From Nostoc sp. HK-01 (GTDB taxonomy: Bacteria; Cyanobacteriota; Cyanobacteriia; Cyanobacteriales; Nostocaceae): a stretch of 64,000 bases of DNA. Below, in pieces: positions 18,586 through 30,134 of this stretch; positions within the stretch are counted from its first letter, which is position 1, and every line of letters begins with the position of its first letter. The notes beneath the pieces were generated by a model that had not been told where the DNA came from, ran no database searches, and saw nothing but the letters and a program-made list of their open reading frames with translations. The position numbers were made by a program, and so were the translations under genes. Location of the stretch: contig AP018318.1 of assembly GCA_003990705.1 (NCBI GenBank), positions 1,801,501-1,865,500 of the forward strand. The letters run 5' to 3'.

Positions 18586-19148
18586 GCAAAGTGTTCTTCT
18601 TGTCAGAAAAATACAATCTCAAACTGATTACTACTCCAGCACAAGATTTAGCCGCTTGTCTTGTATCTTGAATCTTCCCGAAGCAAACTGATGTTTTACC
18701 TATATTAAGTTTGCTTCTTCGGTTTAGGGCGTTTAAATATATTCCATCAGCAGCGATCGCTATACTCACATAACTTGGTCAAAACTTTAAGTAATGTTCC
18801 TATATTCCGTAACTAAAGTATATTTACTAACTTCGTAATTCCTTTTAAGTATCAACTACTAATTTTCTGTAATTACGCTTAATATCAATCATATCAACAT
18901 GAGCAATTCCGTAAAATTCACTAGAAGCTCACTGTTAAATCTTGAAACTATTCATTAGTGATACTAGAGGTTTTGCTTGCACCATATAATTCAACTAAAT
19001 AAATTATAAGAAGCTGGCTAAATCCAAGAAACTCTCTTGAAAATCATCAGTATTATCACTGCTTTATTGAATCTTTAAATGTAGTATTATCTTTGTTAAG
19101 AAATGCTGAAAATATTGATTGATACTTATAACCTAGAGTAAAACTTGC

Positions 19149-20330
19149 GTGAACTCAAAATATAAACAATCAGAAAATATGTTAGATACTGTGAGCAAGG
19201 AGTTAGCAATTTTTTGGCAGCAAATAGAAGAGCTATCGCAGTTCCACGCAGGTTATCCATATAATTTAAGTTGTGACTTTAGTCGTATAAATAAGTTTTT
19301 TAATTTTTTATTAAATAATGCTGGAGACCCATATATTGAACCAAACTTTGGTCTTCATTCTCGCAAATTTGAACAAGAAGTTTTATCATTTTTTGCCCAA
19401 TTATATAAAATTCCCGAAAATGAGTTTTGGGGCTATGTGACTGCTGGTGGAACTGAAGGAAACTTATATGGAATCTTATTAGCCAGAGAAATTTATCCTG
19501 ATGGAATTCTCTATTCATCTCAAGACTCGCATTACTCAATTGCTAAAGCGGCTAGACTGTTTGGTGTTCAACATCAAGTAATTAATTCTCAAATTAATGG
19601 GGAGATTAGTTATGAACATTTATCCCAAGCAATTCAACAAAATTCTCACAAGCCAGTCATTATTAACCTAAATATTGGCACTACCGTCAAAGGTGCAATT
19701 GATGACCTAGACAAAATTTTAGAAATTTTAAAATATCATCAAATTAAAGATTACTACATTCATTGTGATGCCGCACTTTCAGGGATGATTTTACCCTTTT
19801 TAGATCATGCGCCCCAAATCAATTTTCAAAAGCCTATAGATAGTGTAGCTATCTCTGGTAAATTTATTGGCTCTCCCATCCCTTGTGGTGTAGTTTTAAC
19901 TAAGAAGAAGTGGGTAGAAAAAGTTGAAACCATGATTGAATACATCGGTTCAAAAGATACCACTATTCTTGGTTCTCGCAATGGTCACACGCCTCTGATT
20001 CTTTGGTATGCTCTCAAAACCAAAGGTTATGAAGGATTTGCCAAAGAGGCCAAGACATGTATTCAGAATGCTCAATATTTATTTCAGCAACTGCAATTGC
20101 GAGAATATCCTTGTATGCTGAATAAATTCTCTAATACAGTCGTGTTTCAAAAGCCGAACCAAGTGTTAATTAAAAAATGGCAATTAGCGACTCTTGATAA
20201 TTTTGCCCATCTCATAGTTATGCAAAATATAGATCGGCAAAAAATTGATACTTTTGTGAATGAGCTTGTCTTACAAGAAGGAATATTACCGGAATCGGAA
20301 TATTTACATCTACAACCAGTATTCTCTTAA
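19149..20330 (+). CDS. PLP-dependent histidine decarboxylase-like protein
   Basis: A 393-residue group II pyridoxal-phosphate decarboxylase resembling bacterial histidine decarboxylase, which makes histamine. Visible motifs: GGTEGNLYGI (100-109), SQDSHYSIAKAARL with His128 that should stack on PLP, CDAALSG with D207 for the pyridine nitrogen, and VAISGKFIGSPIPCGVV with Lys238 for the Schiff base. The family normally has S-G-H-K-F here; the His before the Lys is missing, an apparent one-codon deletion. ATG 19188 (MLDTVSK) is an alternative start. The SDR gene follows after 37 bases. Confidence 0.8.
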   Translation: MNSKYKQSENMLDTVSKELAIFWQQIEELSQFHAGYPYNLSCDFSRINKFFNFLLNNAGDPYIEPNFGLHSRKFEQEVLSFFAQLYKIPENEFWGYVTAGGTEGNLYGILLAREIYPDGILYSSQDSHYSIAKAARLFGVQHQVINSQINGEISYEHLSQAIQQNSHKPVIINLNIGTTVKGAIDDLDKILEILKYHQIKDYYIHCDAALSGMILPFLDHAPQINFQKPIDSVAISGKFIGSPIPCGVVLTKKKWVEKVETMIEYIGSKDTTILGSRNGHTPLILWYALKTKGYEGFAKEAKTCIQNAQYLFQQLQLREYPCMLNKFSNTVVFQKPNQVLIKKWQLATLDNFAHLIVMQNIDRQKIDTFVNELVLQEGILPESEYLHLQPVFS

Positions 20331-20367
20331 TTAAAAGGCTATCTACTTTTAAAAGGATTGTGAATTT

Positions 20368-21132
20368 ATGGAGCTAGTAAATAAAGTAGCCTTAGTTACT
20401 GGGGGTAGTTCTGGTATTGGGCGAGAAACAGCTAAACTTTTTGCCTCTGAAGGTGCTAAAGTGGCGATCGCTGATATTGATACTACAGGTGGTTTATCAC
20501 TGCTGGAAGAAATAAAAAATAGTGGTGGAGATGCAATGTTTTGCACCTGCGATGTTAGTAATGAAAGTCAGGTGCAAGATTGGATAACAAATGTTGTGAA
20601 TCAATGGCAACATATAGATATTTTGGTTGCTAATGCGGGAATTTTAGCGATTGGTTCTGTGGAAGAAGCTTCCAATTTGGATTGGGATAAAGTTTTAGGA
20701 ACAAATGTTAAAGGCTATGCTTTCTGTGCTAAATATGCTATTCCACATATCCGTAAGCGTGGTGGTGGAGCTATTGTCAACGTAGCATCTATAGCTGCTT
20801 TGATTGCCTTTCCCGGTTTTGCATTATATAACACAACCAAAGGAGCCGTTCTGCAATTAACCCGAAGTCTAGCTCATGACCTAGCAACTGAAAACATCAG
20901 AGTAAATTGTGTTTGTCCAGGTGTAATTGAGACATTCCAAACCCAACAATTCGCCGACTGGCAAGGTCTGACAAAAGAAGAGGTAATTAATCAACTTGCG
21001 GCTACAGTTCCCATGAAACGTATAGGAAAACCACAAGAAGTAGCTCAAGCTATTCTATTTCTTGCCTCTGAAAAAGCTTCATATATTACAGCAACATCAC
21101 TTGTGATTGATGGGGGATATACAGTGCAGTAA
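20368..21132 (+). CDS. Short-chain dehydrogenase/reductase
   Basis: A 254-residue classical SDR. The cofactor loop is TGGSSGIG (11-18), with NAG at 89-91 and the catalytic S141, Y154 and K158 (YNTTK). D36 or D38 after the second strand (IADIDTT) favours NAD over NADP. Close spacing to the upstream decarboxylase suggests one transcript, so the pair may convert one amine-related metabolite; the substrate cannot be told from sequence. Confidence 0.85.
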   Translation: MELVNKVALVTGGSSGIGRETAKLFASEGAKVAIADIDTTGGLSLLEEIKNSGGDAMFCTCDVSNESQVQDWITNVVNQWQHIDILVANAGILAIGSVEEASNLDWDKVLGTNVKGYAFCAKYAIPHIRKRGGGAIVNVASIAALIAFPGFALYNTTKGAVLQLTRSLAHDLATENIRVNCVCPGVIETFQTQQFADWQGLTKEEVINQLAATVPMKRIGKPQEVAQAILFLASEKASYITATSLVIDGGYTVQ

Positions 21133-21188
21133 TCAGATTTGACGTAGGGAATGTTTGGGAAAAAACTAAAGCAGAACAAATTGCTATA

Positions 21189-24100
21189 TTACACCTCTAA
21201 AAAGTTCATATCAGATAAATTACTAGCAAGTAGTAATTCTACCGCCGAACCTTCTAAAGCTGGAAAAAAGAAATACCCTTGTCCTTGATCGCATTGTAAT
21301 GCTTTGAGTTGGGCTAACTGTTGTAATGTTTCTATCCCTTCAGCGGTGACTGACATATTTAAATTGTGAGCCAATGTCACAATAGCTCGGACAATTTCTA
21401 AATTTTCCCCTCGACTGCCAATATTACTAATAAAAGAGCGATCAATCTTAATAGTTTTTAGTGGTAAGCGGTGCAAATAACTTAAGGATGAATAACCTGT
21501 GCCAAAATCATCCATGTGCAATTCTATATTCAGGGTTGTCAGCGGGGAAAGCATAGCGGTTGCCAATTCAAAGTTATCCATCAGCAAGCTTTCTGTAATT
21601 TCCAACTTTAAAGTACCTGCTTCCAAACCAGTGTCTTGCAAAACTTGTTTAACCTGTTTGACAATATCAGGCTGCATAACTTGTTTGCCAGAAAAATTGA
21701 CACTAATTGTTAGAGGTGGGTAAATGGGAAATTGTTGATGCCATGCTTGCAATTGACGACAGGCTTCATAAAGCACCCATTGACCAATAGAAGCAATCAT
21801 GCCTGTTTCTTCTGCCAGGGGAATAAAATCTTCTGGGGAAATGATACCTCGTTCTGGATGATGCCACCTAATCAGCGCTTCAAATCCGATAATTTTGCCC
21901 GTCAGCAGCGAAACAATGGGCTGATAGTGGAGGCGAAATTCTTCTTGCTGGATGAGTGCATGGCGCATAGCAGTTTCTAACTGCAACAGCAGAGATGCGC
22001 TTTCGTGCATTTTGGGATGAAATACCTCATAACGTGCTTTACCAAGGGATTTGGCACAATACATTGCCACATCAGCATCCCGTAAAATATTTGCAGCTTG
22101 CTCATAGTTATGGGTACTCACAGCGATTCCCATACTTGCGTTGGTAAAAACTTTATGCTCATTTAATTGAAACGGTAAAGCTAGTAACTTTTGAATTCGG
22201 TCGGCTACGTATATCGCACCATCAATCCCATCAATTTCGTCTAGTAAAATTGTGAACTCGTCCCCGCCAAACCGCGCAATCATATCTCCTGCACGTAGAA
22301 CTGACTGGAGTCGATGGGAAATAGCAATTAACAGTTGATTTCCGAGTAAATGTCCCAAGCTGTCATTAATGACCTTAAAACGGTCTAAATCTAAGAAGAG
22401 TACGGCAAATACATAATCTTTTTGTTTTTTAGTGCGTTCTAGAGCTTGTTTCACGCGCTCCATAAACAACGATTGATTGGGTAGTCCGGTGAGAGCATCA
22501 TGTAAACTGTTGTGTAGCAATAGTTCTTGTGCGCGTTGTCGTTCGATAATATCTTGTTGCAGTTGTTGATTAACTCTCATGAGTTCAATAGTACGTTCTG
22601 CTACCAACTGCTCCAGCTGATAACGGTATTGTTTGAGTTCTTCTTCGGCTAGTTTGCGCTGAGTGATATCTCGCAGAATGACAACATATTGTCGTAGTTG
22701 GAGATTAGATGGCTGGGAAACAGTAGACTCAACAATGTATGAGCCTTGGTTAATTTTAAGCGTTTGTTCACTCCTCATAGCCCATTGTTCTGGTTTGCCG
22801 TAATGGTCTATGAGGAATTGATTCAAGTTCTGCCCGACTAATTGTTGGGTGCTAATTTGAAATAGTTCTTCAGCCGCTACATTGGTTTGAAGAATGATAC
22901 CTTGTTCATCAAGGACTAAAACTGTATCAGGAACAGTATTGAGGGTAGTAATAAATAGGTTTTTTGCCTGTTGGCGTGCCTCATCAATAGCCGCAATTTG
23001 TGGTAGGGTAGTCCAGCAAGCGATCGCTACTCCAACAAACGAAAGCATGACTAAAGTGATCGCTAGTAAAGAGTTACGCGAGGTATTATGGTCTCCATCC
23101 AATAAATTACGCAGAACCCAACTGCCAATAGCAGAACTACAAATAAGAGAAACTAAAACAATTACCTGAAGTACAACAAAGTCTGGATTATAACTACTAG
23201 ACTTCCCTTCGTCACGCTGTGTCCACCATTGAGAGTGAAATGGTGCAAAGTTACAGCGACGCAGTACCGCATCTCCTATCATCAGTGCAAAGGGTACAAA
23301 TAGCCCAATTAATAACTCATACCAACTCCAAGCTAAACCGCCGACTACTAAAACTACGGCTTCTACTAAAAAAAAACCCAATGACCACCAAGGCCATAAC
23401 ACTTCTGGTTGATGGCGACATAACCACAATCCTAGATGCAGCCCCATAATCGATAACAAATAGCATGTGCCTGCTACGGTGACAAGTTGAGACACACTGC
23501 CTAAATTCAAACAAAGCAGACTGAGTAAAAAAGTAATGAAGATAGCAGGCCCCAAGATACCTTGACGAGAAACTACCGTAAATACAGGAGACAACTGACT
23601 ATCTAAGGCAAGTTGGTAAAGAATGCGGGGAGAATTGGTAACGGCTGTAGCACAACTCAACAGACATGAGAAAGTAATGAGTAGTGTGACTAAAAAAGGG
23701 GCAAATTGACCCCAAAAAGGTTGCGATGCTGCCAATAAATTTAAGAATGTATCTTCACCAATGTCTGGTTTAGTAGAGGCACACATTAAAACCCAAGAAC
23801 CACCGAGAAATACTGGCGGAATTAACCACGTAGCTGTAGTTAAAAACTTCAAAGTTTTATGCGGAGAACGACTATCAGCAACAAAAGAAGATGTGGTTTC
23901 ACAAGCATAAACTGAATAACTAGCTAGGAAAAAAGACTTAGCCCATTCTCCAAAACTGAGGCTATGGGTACTCGGTGGAAACAAATTAATACCCTTTGAG
24001 AAAACTAACCAAATTCCGCCTTGAGTACAAAACAAAAGTACTAATGAAATAGCGGGAATAACAAAAAATAGGTGCAGTAGGGCGACAGCACGAGTACCAC

Positions 24101-24569
24101 TAAATGCCAAAATAAAAGGAACTACCGTAAATGCAATTTTTAAGAAAGTTTCTGGACAGGAAATGCCCAAAGGTTGAAAATTAACCTTAATTAAGTCTGT
24201 GAGAATAATTGCATACAAAGCTGGTGCTGCTGCCCAGCTAAAATAATAGCCTAAAGCAACGTAGCGACCTAAATTCGGAAAGTTTTTCAGCAGCCGCGCC
24301 GTATAATTAGGCGTTCCTCCTGTTACATCTAACCAATGTTTACCTAAACTTTGGATTTGCAAGTTTAAAATGCAGGAGACAATGACCCCAAACAACCACA
24401 CTAAAATTGCTTTAGATCCCAATGCTGCATGGATAACAGGTGCAGTGCCAATCCATCCTACATGACCCGTCAGCCCAAAACCCCAGGTTTCTAGATAACT
24501 CAATGTGCGTGGCAGGCGCATTACCAAACGCGGGTTTTTATCTGCCTGCACAGAACTATTACTGACCAT
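21189..24569 (-). CDS. Amino-acid-permease-like membrane domain fused to PAS-GGDEF-EAL
   Basis: A 1126-residue protein. Residues about 15-520 have 12 or more hydrophobic segments with the APC permease pattern (ETWGFGLTGHVGWIG at the start, GGTPNYTARLLKNFP following). A PAS domain comes next (TVPDTVLVLDEQGIILQTN). GGDEF at about 766-770 is intact (RFGGDEF) and is preceded by RAGD, the inhibitory I-site pattern. EAL at about 895 (GFEALIRWHH) is intact, with DDFGTGYSSLSYL. It could therefore make and break cyclic di-GMP. The transporter-like part may be the sensor. Confidence 0.88.
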   Translation of the reverse strand: MVSNSSVQADKNPRLVMRLPRTLSYLETWGFGLTGHVGWIGTAPVIHAALGSKAILVWLFGVIVSCILNLQIQSLGKHWLDVTGGTPNYTARLLKNFPNLGRYVALGYYFSWAAAPALYAIILTDLIKVNFQPLGISCPETFLKIAFTVVPFILAFSGTRAVALLHLFFVIPAISLVLLFCTQGGIWLVFSKGINLFPPSTHSLSFGEWAKSFFLASYSVYACETTSSFVADSRSPHKTLKFLTTATWLIPPVFLGGSWVLMCASTKPDIGEDTFLNLLAASQPFWGQFAPFLVTLLITFSCLLSCATAVTNSPRILYQLALDSQLSPVFTVVSRQGILGPAIFITFLLSLLCLNLGSVSQLVTVAGTCYLLSIMGLHLGLWLCRHQPEVLWPWWSLGFFLVEAVVLVVGGLAWSWYELLIGLFVPFALMIGDAVLRRCNFAPFHSQWWTQRDEGKSSSYNPDFVVLQVIVLVSLICSSAIGSWVLRNLLDGDHNTSRNSLLAITLVMLSFVGVAIACWTTLPQIAAIDEARQQAKNLFITTLNTVPDTVLVLDEQGIILQTNVAAEELFQISTQQLVGQNLNQFLIDHYGKPEQWAMRSEQTLKINQGSYIVESTVSQPSNLQLRQYVVILRDITQRKLAEEELKQYRYQLEQLVAERTIELMRVNQQLQQDIIERQRAQELLLHNSLHDALTGLPNQSLFMERVKQALERTKKQKDYVFAVLFLDLDRFKVINDSLGHLLGNQLLIAISHRLQSVLRAGDMIARFGGDEFTILLDEIDGIDGAIYVADRIQKLLALPFQLNEHKVFTNASMGIAVSTHNYEQAANILRDADVAMYCAKSLGKARYEVFHPKMHESASLLLQLETAMRHALIQQEEFRLHYQPIVSLLTGKIIGFEALIRWHHPERGIISPEDFIPLAEETGMIASIGQWVLYEACRQLQAWHQQFPIYPPLTISVNFSGKQVMQPDIVKQVKQVLQDTGLEAGTLKLEITESLLMDNFELATAMLSPLTTLNIELHMDDFGTGYSSLSYLHRLPLKTIKIDRSFISNIGSRGENLEIVRAIVTLAHNLNMSVTAEGIETLQQLAQLKALQCDQGQGYFFFPALEGSAVELLLASNLSDMNFLEV

Positions 24570-24776
24570 TGTTTTCTAGCTAGATGTACTGACTATCTTT
24601 CTGAATAACTGATCTGATGTTTTATAGCTTCCGTGTAACTGCTGAATTTCCCTGAAAAGTATGAAGTATGAAGTGTGAAGTATGAAGTCGTAAATTGCTT
24701 TTGACTTCTATCTTCTAGCACTTCAATTTTGGATTTTTAATGCTGAAATTCCAAATCTAAAATTATTCTGTTTTTT

Positions 24777-26093
24777 CTAAGCAACTCTTTCTATTTCATC
24801 GATTTCTTTGGGAACTCCAGCTGTTAATACTTCATGTCCTGTAGGTGTAACTAACACATCATCTTCAATGCGAATGCCAATACCAATCCAACGTGGGTCT
24901 GTTTCTGGTTGGTCTTCGGCTAGTTTGGTATCTGGTACGATGTAAAGTCCTGGTTCTACTGTTAGCACTTGACCAGGTTGTAAAATCTGTGGTTTGTCGT
25001 CACCGTGTTGGTAAACGCCAACATCATGCACATCCAAGCCTAACCAATGGCTAGTGCGGTGCATATAGTATGGTTTGTATTTTTCTTCTTCGATGATTTT
25101 GTCAATTTCGCCTTTGAGAATGCCAAGGTCAATTAAGCCTGCGGTAAGGACGCGCACAGCGGTATCATGAACTGCTTTAAAGGTATTACCTGGTTGCACT
25201 TGGGCGATCGCTTGTTTTTGGGCTTCTAGTACAATTTCATATAATGCCTTTTGTTCGGGCGTAAATTTGCCACCGACAGGAAATGTACGGGTAATATCTG
25301 AGTTGTAATAACTGTATGCACAACCCGCATCAATTAATAGCAATTCTCTATCTTGCATCTGGCGATGATTCTCAATGTAGTGGAGAACGCAAGCATTCAC
25401 ACCAGAAGCCACAATCGACGGATAAGCTGGCCCCATTCCGCCTCTGAGTCGAAATATCCGTTCGATTTCGGCTTGAATTTCGTATTCATAACGTCCTGGT
25501 TTAGCGATCGCCATTGCTTGATTATGTGCTTCCACGGCGATCGCCGCTGCTTGACGCATCATTTCTAATTCGGCTTCTGTTTTAATCAGCCGCATACTGT
25601 GAAGTACTGCACAGGTATCTTCAATAGCAATTGGCCCTGTACCTCGTTTGGGATAAGTCCGCAGTAAACTTTGATAGTGTTCTAAAATCTTTTCATTAAA
25701 ATGGCGATCGCGCCCCAAGTGATAATAAATGCGATCGGCTTTTTCCAGATATTGGGGCAATTTTTCATCTAATTCGTTAATCGGATAAGCTGCATCTGCA
25801 CCATAAATTTCTTTGGCTGCATCTACACCACAACGATAACCAGACCATACTTCTTTTTCTCGGTCTTTTGGTTGGACAAACAAAACAAAACGATGTTCGG
25901 GATGATTTGGTGCTAACACTGCTACGGCTTGCGCTTCATTAAAGCCTGTTAAGTAAAAAAAATCACTATCTTGCCGATAAGCATATTCCACATCGTTGTG
26001 CATAACGGCCATTGGCGCACTCCGAAAAATCGCAGTCCCATTCCCAATTTTTGCTATTAACTGCTCCCGACGCTGCCGATATTCTAATTGCAT
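24777..26093 (-). CDS. pepP: Xaa-Pro aminopeptidase (M24B)
   Basis: The 438-residue enzyme removes N-terminal residues next to proline. The N-terminal aminopeptidase-P domain (about 1-170) and creatinase-fold catalytic domain are both present. Metal ligands appear in order: DAGCAYSYYNSDITRTF (two Asp), HRTSHWLGLDVHD (His), TVEPGLY (Glu) and GIRIEDD (Glu). No signal peptide, so cytosolic. Monocistronic by position. Confidence 0.9.
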   Translation of the reverse strand: MQLEYRQRREQLIAKIGNGTAIFRSAPMAVMHNDVEYAYRQDSDFFYLTGFNEAQAVAVLAPNHPEHRFVLFVQPKDREKEVWSGYRCGVDAAKEIYGADAAYPINELDEKLPQYLEKADRIYYHLGRDRHFNEKILEHYQSLLRTYPKRGTGPIAIEDTCAVLHSMRLIKTEAELEMMRQAAAIAVEAHNQAMAIAKPGRYEYEIQAEIERIFRLRGGMGPAYPSIVASGVNACVLHYIENHRQMQDRELLLIDAGCAYSYYNSDITRTFPVGGKFTPEQKALYEIVLEAQKQAIAQVQPGNTFKAVHDTAVRVLTAGLIDLGILKGEIDKIIEEEKYKPYYMHRTSHWLGLDVHDVGVYQHGDDKPQILQPGQVLTVEPGLYIVPDTKLAEDQPETDPRWIGIGIRIEDDVLVTPTGHEVLTAGVPKEIDEIERVA

Positions 26094-26570
26094 AGCTGTT
26101 CAATTTGTCAGTTAAATTACAGTGTTATTTTACACTTTTCGCAACGTGGCTATACAGATAAAGCCTCTTAGTAGTTGCTTGTTTCAGTTATTTTAACTAA
26201 TATTTTCTACTTCTTTAGATACTGTTCGTTCTTTTATGACCAACAGATTAAACTTTTTGATGAGTTCAGTTTTGTTTTTGTTGGGCATTTTTATTTTCTC
26301 TTACTGATAAGTAGATAACAGACTTATTTTATATATTTAAAACCTGACATAAATAAAATTTGCTGACAAACTAAATGATTGATTATTCACGACTTGCAAA
26401 TTTTATGCAAATGATTTATGACAAGTTTTTTATGTATATAAACCTTGATATTTGAATTAAAAAAATGTTTATTTAAAAAACCAAAAAAAACAATAATTGT
26501 TCTTAGAATACAGAAATGACTATGATTCATCGGTTAAAACTTTGAAGACAACCAGTGATTAGAAAGCACT
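26094..26570. other. AT-rich intergenic region
   Basis: About 475 bases between the divergent pepP and repeat-protein genes. Long A/T runs occur near 26450-26490. Promoters for both should be here. No hairpin, repeat or RNA gene recognised. Confidence 0.45.
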
Positions 26571-27815
26571 ATGTCTTCAACTTCAAAATCCTCACCATTA
26601 CAAACAAATCTGTTTTCTCAATCTTTGAAAAAATCAAGTGCATTGTTAGAAACTCTAGATAATGCACAAGGAATTGGCAAGAACTTTTCCAGCAGTAGTG
26701 CATCTTCATTAGAAATAAATTCTTTAGCAACACAAAAAAGTTCAACATCAGAATTCACAACAAGTGCGAACCCCAACCCTTATTTAAGAAGTGCTGCAAT
26801 TGCCCCCGATTTCAACGGTGATGGCAAAGTAGACAAAATGTGGGTGAATGCTCAAACAGGTGAGATTGTGATTCGCCTGATGGATGGTGGACAAGTTCTC
26901 TCACAAGGTTCTGTAGGTAAGTTTGATATCAACGCTTGGACTTACAAAATTGCCGATTTTAATAATGATGGCAAAACCGACTTTTTATTGCGGAATAAAC
27001 AGACAGGAGAGAACAGAGTTGCTCTCATGGATGGCACAAAAGTTGCAAGTACAGCAGCTTTAGAAAAAGTAGATGCTAACTGGAATCCTTTAATTGGTGA
27101 TTTCAATGGCGATCGCAAAACAGATATTTTCTGGAATAACTCTAAAACTGGTCAAAATGCCGTTTGGTTGATGGACGGCACAAAAGTTTCCAGTGCCAAT
27201 GTTCTAGAAACTACGGCAGCAGGCTTAACTCCAACTGTGGTTGATTTTGACGGTAACGGCAAGAGTGATATCTTTTGGCGCAATGCCAATACTGGTGCCA
27301 ACAATGCCTGGTTTATGGATGGCACAAAAGTCAGTAAGTTTAGTTTACAATCTCAATCTTCCTCTTTAACTCCTATCCTTGGTGATTTTAACGGTGACTT
27401 GAAGACAGATATTCTGTGGCGAAATACTTCCACTGGTCAAAATAAAATTTGGACAATGAACGGTATCGTCGTCACTGAAGCTGCTGCTAAGACACTTGAT
27501 TCATCTTGGCAAGCTAACATTGGTGATTTCGACGGCGATGGCAAAACTGATATCTTCTGGCACAATCAGAAGACTGGCGAGAACACCGCTTGGTTAATGA
27601 ATGGTACAGCAGTTAAATCTGAAGCATTTCTCCCCAGCAATAGCGCATCTTTGACACCATCCTTTGGTGATTTCAATGGTGATGGCAAAACTGATGTTTA
27701 CTGGCGCGATCAAGCATCAGGTGCAGATAAGATTTGGACAATGAATGGCACAAAAGCCACAGAATCTACTCTAGCTACTAAAGACAGACTTGGTGCTGCT
27801 TGGTATACAGGCTAA
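26571..27815 (+). CDS. FG-GAP/VCBS repeat protein
   Basis: A 414-residue protein. After a Ser/Thr-rich N-terminal about 75 residues it consists of seven repeats of 45-48 residues. Each starts with a calcium-loop-like DFNGDGKTDIFW motif and ends with a W-x-M-D/N-G-T motif. Such repeats build beta-propeller blades and bind calcium. No standard signal peptide is seen, so export, if any, would need another route. A terminator follows at 27871. Confidence 0.85.
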   Translation: MSSTSKSSPLQTNLFSQSLKKSSALLETLDNAQGIGKNFSSSSASSLEINSLATQKSSTSEFTTSANPNPYLRSAAIAPDFNGDGKVDKMWVNAQTGEIVIRLMDGGQVLSQGSVGKFDINAWTYKIADFNNDGKTDFLLRNKQTGENRVALMDGTKVASTAALEKVDANWNPLIGDFNGDRKTDIFWNNSKTGQNAVWLMDGTKVSSANVLETTAAGLTPTVVDFDGNGKSDIFWRNANTGANNAWFMDGTKVSKFSLQSQSSSLTPILGDFNGDLKTDILWRNTSTGQNKIWTMNGIVVTEAAAKTLDSSWQANIGDFDGDGKTDIFWHNQKTGENTAWLMNGTAVKSEAFLPSNSASLTPSFGDFNGDGKTDVYWRDQASGADKIWTMNGTKATESTLATKDRLGAAWYTG

Positions 27816-28284
27816 AGTTTACAGGACTGATGCACAAAGGTTAGTTATTGAGATGGGGTTTAAGGGTGTGGGGTGTAAGAGTTTTAAATACCTAAAACTC
27901 CTACACCCTTTTATCCTTCTCTAAACCCTTGATTTTTTGTTGCAGTGCAAGTCATAACTTAAGTTATTTAGGCGGTGATTCTCACAACAAAAAGTAATGG
28001 TTATTGCTACAATTTCATCCAAGCTTTTGTTGTGGCAGTAAGCTCTAAGGTGAAAGCATACTGCTTATTTAAACTTAAACGTGTTTAGCAACGTCTTGTA
28101 AAAGCGATACCTATTGCTTGCTGCATCTAAGTTCTGTCAATCCATCTGGCATAGTTATTATGCACAAGTTCTGATGGTGATACATCACCTGGCTATTTCA
28201 CCATTTAGTTGATAAATGCTCTCTAAGTGGGAATACTAAGTTTAACCAGTCTAATGGGTTAAGAAATTTGTGAGGTTTATACCC
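27816..28284. other. Intergenic region with terminator
   Basis: Contains the terminator at 27871-27914 and otherwise unremarkable AT-rich sequence leading to the start at 28285. No additional gene found. Confidence 0.5.
27871..27914 (+). terminator. Intrinsic terminator after the VCBS repeat gene
   Basis: GGGTGTAAGAGTTTTA (27871-27886) pairs with TAAAACTCCTACACCC (27893-27908) with one mismatch, followed by TTTTATCC. Confidence 0.7.
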
Positions 28285-28698
28285 ATGTCCGAAATTAATA
28301 TCGGTGATTATTTAGCTCACCCTTTAGTCAGATATCGTAATCATTTAGAATTCAATGGATATCAGGTTGACGAAGAAGATGAGTTACTTTTATGTCGTCA
28401 TCCCAGAAAGCATGGTTTGATAGTTAAAAATGTACCAAATCGAGGTGTATTAATTAGAATTCTTTATTCTTGTAACTTCAATGTACATAGACCTAATCTC
28501 TTAGAATATGTGAATGAACTGAATTTATTGTTTATGTTTATGAAAGCATATATTGATAATTCAGCTAGTAACTTGTATATGGAAACTTTTTGTGAGGGCG
28601 AATACGACAGAACTAATTTTTCTATTGTCTTAGACAATATTGACTATGACATGGAAATGTTTATCAATCATCATCAAACTAGAGAATGTTTATTATAA
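28285..28698 (+). CDS. Conserved-looking hypothetical protein, 137 aa
   Basis: Start placed at ATG 28285 because GAGG lies 9 bases before it; the frame can be extended to a GTG at 28270. The product begins MSEINIGDYLAHPLVRYRNH and contains a beta-rich middle (LLLCRHPRKHGLIVKNVPNR) and an amphipathic helix. The layout resembles YbjN/T3SS-chaperone-like folds, but I do not recognise a family with confidence. No leader or membrane segment. Confidence 0.6.
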   Translation: MSEINIGDYLAHPLVRYRNHLEFNGYQVDEEDELLLCRHPRKHGLIVKNVPNRGVLIRILYSCNFNVHRPNLLEYVNELNLLFMFMKAYIDNSASNLYMETFCEGEYDRTNFSIVLDNIDYDMEMFINHHQTRECLL

Positions 28699-30007
<1,309 letters not shown>

Positions 30008-30039
30008 AGGAGAGATTCACCCACACAGATGATCTTTTG

Positions 30040-30116
30040 AGATTGGGTGTAAGGGTATAAGGGTATGAGGATGTAAGGGTTTTGAACATCTATACCCTGA
30101 TACCCCTACACTCTGT
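30040..30116. repeat. Degenerate GGGTGTAAGGGT-type repeat hairpin
   Basis: The stretch after por is built of GGGTGTAAGGGTATAAGGGT-like units followed by the complementary CTATACCCTGATACCCCTACAC, so it folds back on itself. It resembles the stem at 27871 and may act as a por terminator. Confidence 0.5.
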
Positions 30117-30134
30117 AGTATTATCTAACTACCA

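Larger units (their letters stand above)
18138..19148. other. 1-kb intergenic region made of dispersed repeats
   Basis: Holds a 12-base palindrome ACTGCGCGCAGT (18193-18204), the stem-loop repeats at 18336-18373 and 18553-18585, and AT-rich sequence from 18780 that should contain the promoter of the decarboxylase gene. The frames seen here (for example 18533-18769 on minus) follow the repeats and show no protein-like conservation. Confidence 0.55.

Noticed and set aside
18533-18769. 78-codon minus-strand frame
   Set aside because: It crosses the stem-loop repeat at 18553-18585 and shows no recognisable domain.
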